Origin: RGIG1934 sp964492545
GTDB lineage: Bacteria > Bacillota > Clostridia > Lachnospirales > Lachnospiraceae
DNA length: 7,644 nucleotides
Direction: 5' to 3'
Assembly: GCA_964492545.1 (NCBI GenBank)
Contig: CAZBKO010000105.1
Location: 1-7,644, forward strand
Part shown: piece by piece, positions 5,450 through 7,644 of the stretch
How the letters are laid out: every line of letters starts with the position of its first letter
Numbering within the stretch: the first letter of the stretch is position 1
The notes under the pieces: generated by a model
The model's database searches: none
The model's input: the letters and a program-made list of their open reading frames with translations, nothing else
Told to the model about the DNA's origin: nothing
Translations under genes and position numbers: made by a program

Positions 5450-6205
5450 ATGACTAAGATAATTATGCACGGCTGCAATGGCAAGATGGGTCAGGTAATC
5501 TCATTAATAGTTGCAGAAGATGAAGAATGTACAATGGTTGCAGGCGTTGATATTGCGGACACAGTTGCCAACACATACCCTGTATTTACGAATATTGATA
5601 ATATGGATGTTGATGCAGATGTTGTAATTGATTTTGCATCAGCAGTGGCAGTAGACACCTTGCTTGATTACTGTGTAAGAAAGAAACTTCCACTTGTATT
5701 ATGTACAACTGGACTTTCACAGGAACAGCTAGACAAGGTAAAGGAAGCTTCACAGAGTATTCCTATTCTCAAATCGGCTAATATGTCACTTGGTATCAAT
5801 ATCATTATGAAACTTCTTAAAGAGGCTACAAGTGTACTTGCACCAGCCGGATATGATATTGAAATTGTTGAAAAACATCACAATCAGAAAATTGATGCAC
5901 CAAGTGGAACTGCACTTGCACTTGCAGATGCTATCAATGAAGAACTGAATAATGAATATGAATATACATTTGACAGAAGCAAGCAGAGAATCAAACGTCC
6001 TAAGAAAGAAATAGGAATAAGTGCTGTGCGTGGTGGAACAATAGTTGGAGATCACGATGTCATATATGCAGGAACTGATGAAGTAATTGAAATCAGCCAC
6101 AGAGCATATTCCAAAGCTGTATTTGGAAAAGGTGCTGTTCAGGCTGCTAAATATCTTGCAGGAAAACCAGCTGGAATGTATGATATGAGCGATGTTATAG
6201 GTTAA
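5450..6205 (+). CDS. dapB: 4-hydroxy-tetrahydrodipicolinate reductase
   Basis: DapB reduces the DapA product to tetrahydrodipicolinate with NAD(P)H, the second step of the diaminopimelate/lysine route. From ATG 5450 it is 251 residues, within the normal range. The Rossmann dinucleotide-binding loop is HGCNGKMG (7-14). CTTGLS (85-90) and SANMSLGIN (109-117) line the cofactor site. The catalytic signature EIVEKHHNQKIDAPSGTAL (138-156) contains the active-site His143/His144 and Lys147, with PSGTA binding substrate. RGGTIVGDHDVIYAG (194-208) is also typical. The gene follows dapA by 14 bases and is surely cotranscribed and lysine-regulated with it. There is no obvious terminator after the stop, so some read-through into the small lipoprotein gene is possible. 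Where the pathway continues (for example through dapL or dapD) is not visible here. Confidence 0.97.
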   Translation: MTKIIMHGCNGKMGQVISLIVAEDEECTMVAGVDIADTVANTYPVFTNIDNMDVDADVVIDFASAVAVDTLLDYCVRKKLPLVLCTTGLSQEQLDKVKEASQSIPILKSANMSLGINIIMKLLKEATSVLAPAGYDIEIVEKHHNQKIDAPSGTALALADAINEELNNEYEYTFDRSKQRIKRPKKEIGISAVRGGTIVGDHDVIYAGTDEVIEISHRAYSKAVFGKGAVQAAKYLAGKPAGMYDMSDVIG

Positions 6206-6257
6206 TCATTATACATTTGCAGAAACGATATACATGAATATAAAATCTTCTTTTGGG

Positions 6258-6263
6258 TATAAT
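6258..6263 (+). promoter_or_regulatory. Predicted -10 element of the lipoprotein gene
   Basis: A perfect TATAAT lies 38 bases before the ATG. The -35 is poor: TGAATA at 17-bp spacing or ATGAAT at 18, each 3 of 6. A separate transcript from dapAB is plausible. Confidence 0.5.
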
Positions 6264-6301
6264 TATCATTGAAATAAATATATCTAAAAGGAGATTTTTT
6301 T

Positions 6302-6646
6302 ATGAAAAAGATTAAATTAATGTTCATGGTTATGACATTGGCAGCTGTAATGGGCATTGCATCAGGATGTTCATCAAAAGATGACAATGGTGAATCATCA
6401 GAAACATCATCTAGAGAAAATAGTACGCAGACCTCCACATCAAGGCAGACAATGGAGTCATCCGGTGCAGGAGGCAATGCAGCAGGAGAAGAGAGCTCAT
6501 CAGGAAATGGTGTGGTTGGTGGAGTGGTAGACGATATTGGAGAAGATTTGAGCGAGGGACTGAGTGAAGGCGCAAGTGAAGGCAGTGAAAAGACTTCAAC
6601 TTCAACCTCCACTTCGACAACTGCAGCAAAGGATGCTGATAGATAG
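6302..6646 (+). CDS. Small low-complexity lipoprotein
   Basis: This 114-residue protein is of no recognised family. Residues 1-22 form a lipoprotein signal peptide: basic MKKIK, a hydrophobic core LMFMVMTLAAVMGIA, then a lipobox ending ASGC with Cys23 as the predicted lipidated residue. The mature part (about 91 residues) lacks further Cys and is rich in Ser, Thr, Glu and Gly. A Ser/Thr/Asn/Glu linker leads to a short segment NGVVGGVVDDIGEDL (69-83), which is followed by SEG repeats (LSEGLSEGASEGSEK) and an alternating Thr/Ser run before the end, KDADR. It is probably disordered on the outer face of the membrane. AAGGAG (6288-6293) lies 8 bases before the ATG, and a perfect TATAAT is upstream. 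It converges with lgt, whose product would be expected to lipidate Cys23. Coding status is well supported by the ribosome binding site, signal peptide and terminator; function is unknown. Confidence 0.8.
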   Translation: MKKIKLMFMVMTLAAVMGIASGCSSKDDNGESSETSSRENSTQTSTSRQTMESSGAGGNAAGEESSSGNGVVGGVVDDIGEDLSEGLSEGASEGSEKTSTSTSTSTTAAKDADR

Positions 6647-6656
6647 AAATGTAAAA

Positions 6657-6689
6657 AATCGAGTAGGCATATAAAAAGTCTACTCGATT
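6657..6689. terminator. Bidirectional terminator between the lipoprotein gene and lgt
   Basis: Arms 6657-6668 and 6678-6689 form a 12-bp stem with one G-U around a 9-base AT-rich loop. On the minus strand a run of six T follows the stem (the A-run at 6653-6658, which overlaps its base), a strong terminator for lgt. On the plus strand the tail TTAATTTTATT is weaker. Confidence 0.87.
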
Positions 6690-6693
6690 AATT

Positions 6694-7482
6694 TTATTCT
6701 GATATTTTTGGTTCTCTTTGCTTTCTAACAATTAGGTATATACCAATTGGAAGAAGTAAAAGACTAATCCATTGTGATGTGGAAATATTCAGGAAGAAAC
6801 CTCTCTCAACATCACCTCTCAGGAACTCAAGACTAAACCTTACAATTGAATATGTAATAAGATATATTCCAAGAAGTGAACCAGGTTTGCGTGGCTTTTT
6901 TGAATAATTGTACAAAATAATAAAAATAACCATATTAATAGCACATTCCAAAAGCTGAACAGGAAATCTTGGAACACCGCCCAAATCAGATACAAATTCA
7001 TTATGCGGAAATGTAATACTAAGAGGTCCGTGATATTCAATTCCATAACAGCATCCGCCGAAAAAACATCCTATTCTTCCGATGCCATGAATAAATGGAA
7101 TAACAGGTGCAACTACATTGGTAAATTTAAGAAAATCATATCCCATTTGCTTACAGAACAGTAGCAGCATAATAAGAACTCCGATTAAGCCACCATAGAA
7201 AACGTATCCGGAAAATGCATAATATATTGCATAAGGGATGTTTGAAGTTACAACTGACCAGTTTGCAATGAAGTCAGGTATGATGGAAATCATGAAAATA
7301 ATCTTGGCTCCAACGATAAGTCCAATGGCAGACATCAAAGAAGCGAGAAAGAAATCAAGCTTGGTAAAGCCATATATTTTCCCACGATGAGCCATAAAAA
7401 ATACTCCGATGATATAGCCAATTAAGATAACAGTACCATAGGTTGGCAATTCAATTGGACCAATATGAAATAATGGATACAT
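6694..7482 (-). CDS. lgt: Prolipoprotein diacylglyceryl transferase, clostridial variant
   Basis: Lgt moves the diacylglyceryl group of phosphatidylglycerol to the lipobox cysteine of prolipoproteins in the cytoplasmic membrane. The 262-residue protein has about seven hydrophobic segments. It begins MYPLFHIGPIELPTYG, as in the family, and contains FYGGLIG (95-101), the signature HGIGRIGCFFGG (132-143) with the essential-type Arg136, RFPVQLLE (172-179) and EFLRGD (219-224) with Arg222 matching the second essential Arg of E. coli Lgt. Two positions differ from E. coli: Tyr96 stands where the family usually has His in F-H-G-G, and Cys139 replaces Asn in GRIGNF. As far as I recall, the GRIGCF...GCCYG form is common in clostridia. 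AGAGAGGA (7492-7499) lies 9 bases before the ATG. Transcription is from its own promoter, ending at the shared hairpin. Confidence 0.93.
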   Translation of the reverse strand: MYPLFHIGPIELPTYGTVILIGYIIGVFFMAHRGKIYGFTKLDFFLASLMSAIGLIVGAKIIFMISIIPDFIANWSVVTSNIPYAIYYAFSGYVFYGGLIGVLIMLLLFCKQMGYDFLKFTNVVAPVIPFIHGIGRIGCFFGGCCYGIEYHGPLSITFPHNEFVSDLGGVPRFPVQLLECAINMVIFIILYNYSKKPRKPGSLLGIYLITYSIVRFSLEFLRGDVERGFFLNISTSQWISLLLLPIGIYLIVRKQREPKISE

Positions 7483-7511
7483 AAAAATTAATCCTCTCTT
7501 TTACATAATAA

Positions 7512-7540
7512 TTCGGGAAATGCCTCTGCAATTTGCCGAA
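7512..7540 (-). promoter_or_regulatory. Hairpin at the 5' end of the lgt mRNA
   Basis: Arms 7512-7523 and 7528-7540 pair as TTCGG, one mismatch, AAAT, one bulged base and GC, around a 4-base loop (AGAG in the transcript). It begins only a few bases after the predicted start at about 7544 and ends 13 bases before the ribosome binding site. No U-tract follows on either strand, so it is not a terminator. A stabilising or regulatory 5' hairpin is possible. Confidence 0.45.
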
Positions 7541-7550
7541 GATAAAACTG

Positions 7551-7579
7551 ATTTTAACAGAAAATCAACTACTTGTAAA
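7551..7579 (-). promoter_or_regulatory. lgt promoter
   Basis: Reading the minus strand, TTTACA (7574-7579, 5 of 6) and TAAAAT (7551-7556, 5 of 6) are spaced by 17 bp, with a TGT extended -10 element. The start should be near 7544, with a leader of about 62 bases. An inverted repeat GATTTT-N5-AAAATC (7550-7566) overlaps the -10. Confidence 0.8.
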
Positions 7580-7608
7580 TAGCTGCATATACTTGAGTTT
7601 CCGTAGTT

Positions 7609-7617
7609 TTATCCACA
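7609..7617 (+). promoter_or_regulatory. Perfect DnaA-box consensus
   Basis: TTATCCACA is identical to the strongest DnaA-box consensus. It stands alone upstream of the lgt promoter and 27 bases from the window edge. Function cannot be judged without the neighbouring sequence. Confidence 0.35.
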
Positions 7618-7644
7618 GTCCCTTAATTTAATCACATTCGTTAT

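Noticed and set aside
5786..6100. 104-codon minus-strand frame inside dapB
   Set aside because: It is antisense to the DapB catalytic region. There is no ribosome binding site or recognisable domain.
6206..6257. Possible terminator after dapB
   Set aside because: No stem with a following T-run could be found; only loosely similar ATTATACAT/GATATACAT direct copies, which do not form a hairpin.
6202..6612. 136-codon minus-strand frame over the lipoprotein gene
   Set aside because: Its Ser/Pro/Leu repeats are the mirror of the Ser/Gly/Glu-rich lipoprotein tail. The plus-strand frame has a Shine-Dalgarno, signal peptide and lipobox.
6411..6731. 106-codon minus-strand frame overlapping the lgt 3' end and terminator
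   Set aside because: It runs through the strong lgt terminator and is out of frame with lgt, Leu/Ser-rich, without a plausible start site.

Overview
The window looks like ordinary chromosomal housekeeping DNA from a low-GC anaerobic Firmicute. A Lachnospiraceae-type Clostridium relative is the best guess. The reasons are AT-rich intergenic DNA, strong AGGAG-type ribosome binding sites, TTGACA/TATAAT promoters with extended -10 elements, an L-box lysine riboswitch, and a clostridial-type Lgt. The family-level placement is inference from protein flavour, not from a search.

Layout, left to right. (1) 165-806, +: a YigZ/IMPACT-family protein with a TTG start. (2) 843-893: a long hairpin acting as a shared terminator between the convergent yigZ and typA. 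(3) 910-2736, -: the ribosome-associated GTPase TypA/BipA. (4) 2737-3070: a divergent promoter region carrying the typA promoter on -, an extended -10 promoter on +, and an unusually long, structured leader. (5) 3071-4231, +: a two-gene unit made of a tandem-OB SSB-like protein without the usual acidic tail and a divergent CobA/BtuR-like P-loop protein. (6) 4239-4501: a promoter, a complete lysine riboswitch with recognisable P1-P5 and a P2/P3 kissing loop, an antiterminator and an intrinsic terminator. (7) 4551-6205, +: dapA and dapB, the first two committed steps of the diaminopimelate/lysine branch. (8) 6302-6646, +: a small low-complexity lipoprotein with its own promoter. (9) 6657-6689: a bidirectional terminator. 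(10) 6694-7482, -: lgt, prolipoprotein diacylglyceryl transferase, with a strong promoter and a 5' hairpin. (11) 7483-7644: the lgt leader and promoter plus a perfect DnaA-box sequence at the right edge.

Functional links: dapA and dapB form a lysine-repressible pair. The ssb-like/CobA-like pair lies just upstream on the same strand with no terminator of its own, so the riboswitch terminator is the first place where its transcripts can stop. The small lipoprotein converges on lgt, the enzyme that would lipidate it. I see no phage, IS element, CRISPR, tRNA or rRNA. I did not find a clear new system. The least explained parts are the tail-less tandem-OB SSB with its divergent ATPase partner, the structured leader in front of them, and the low-complexity lipoprotein beside lgt.
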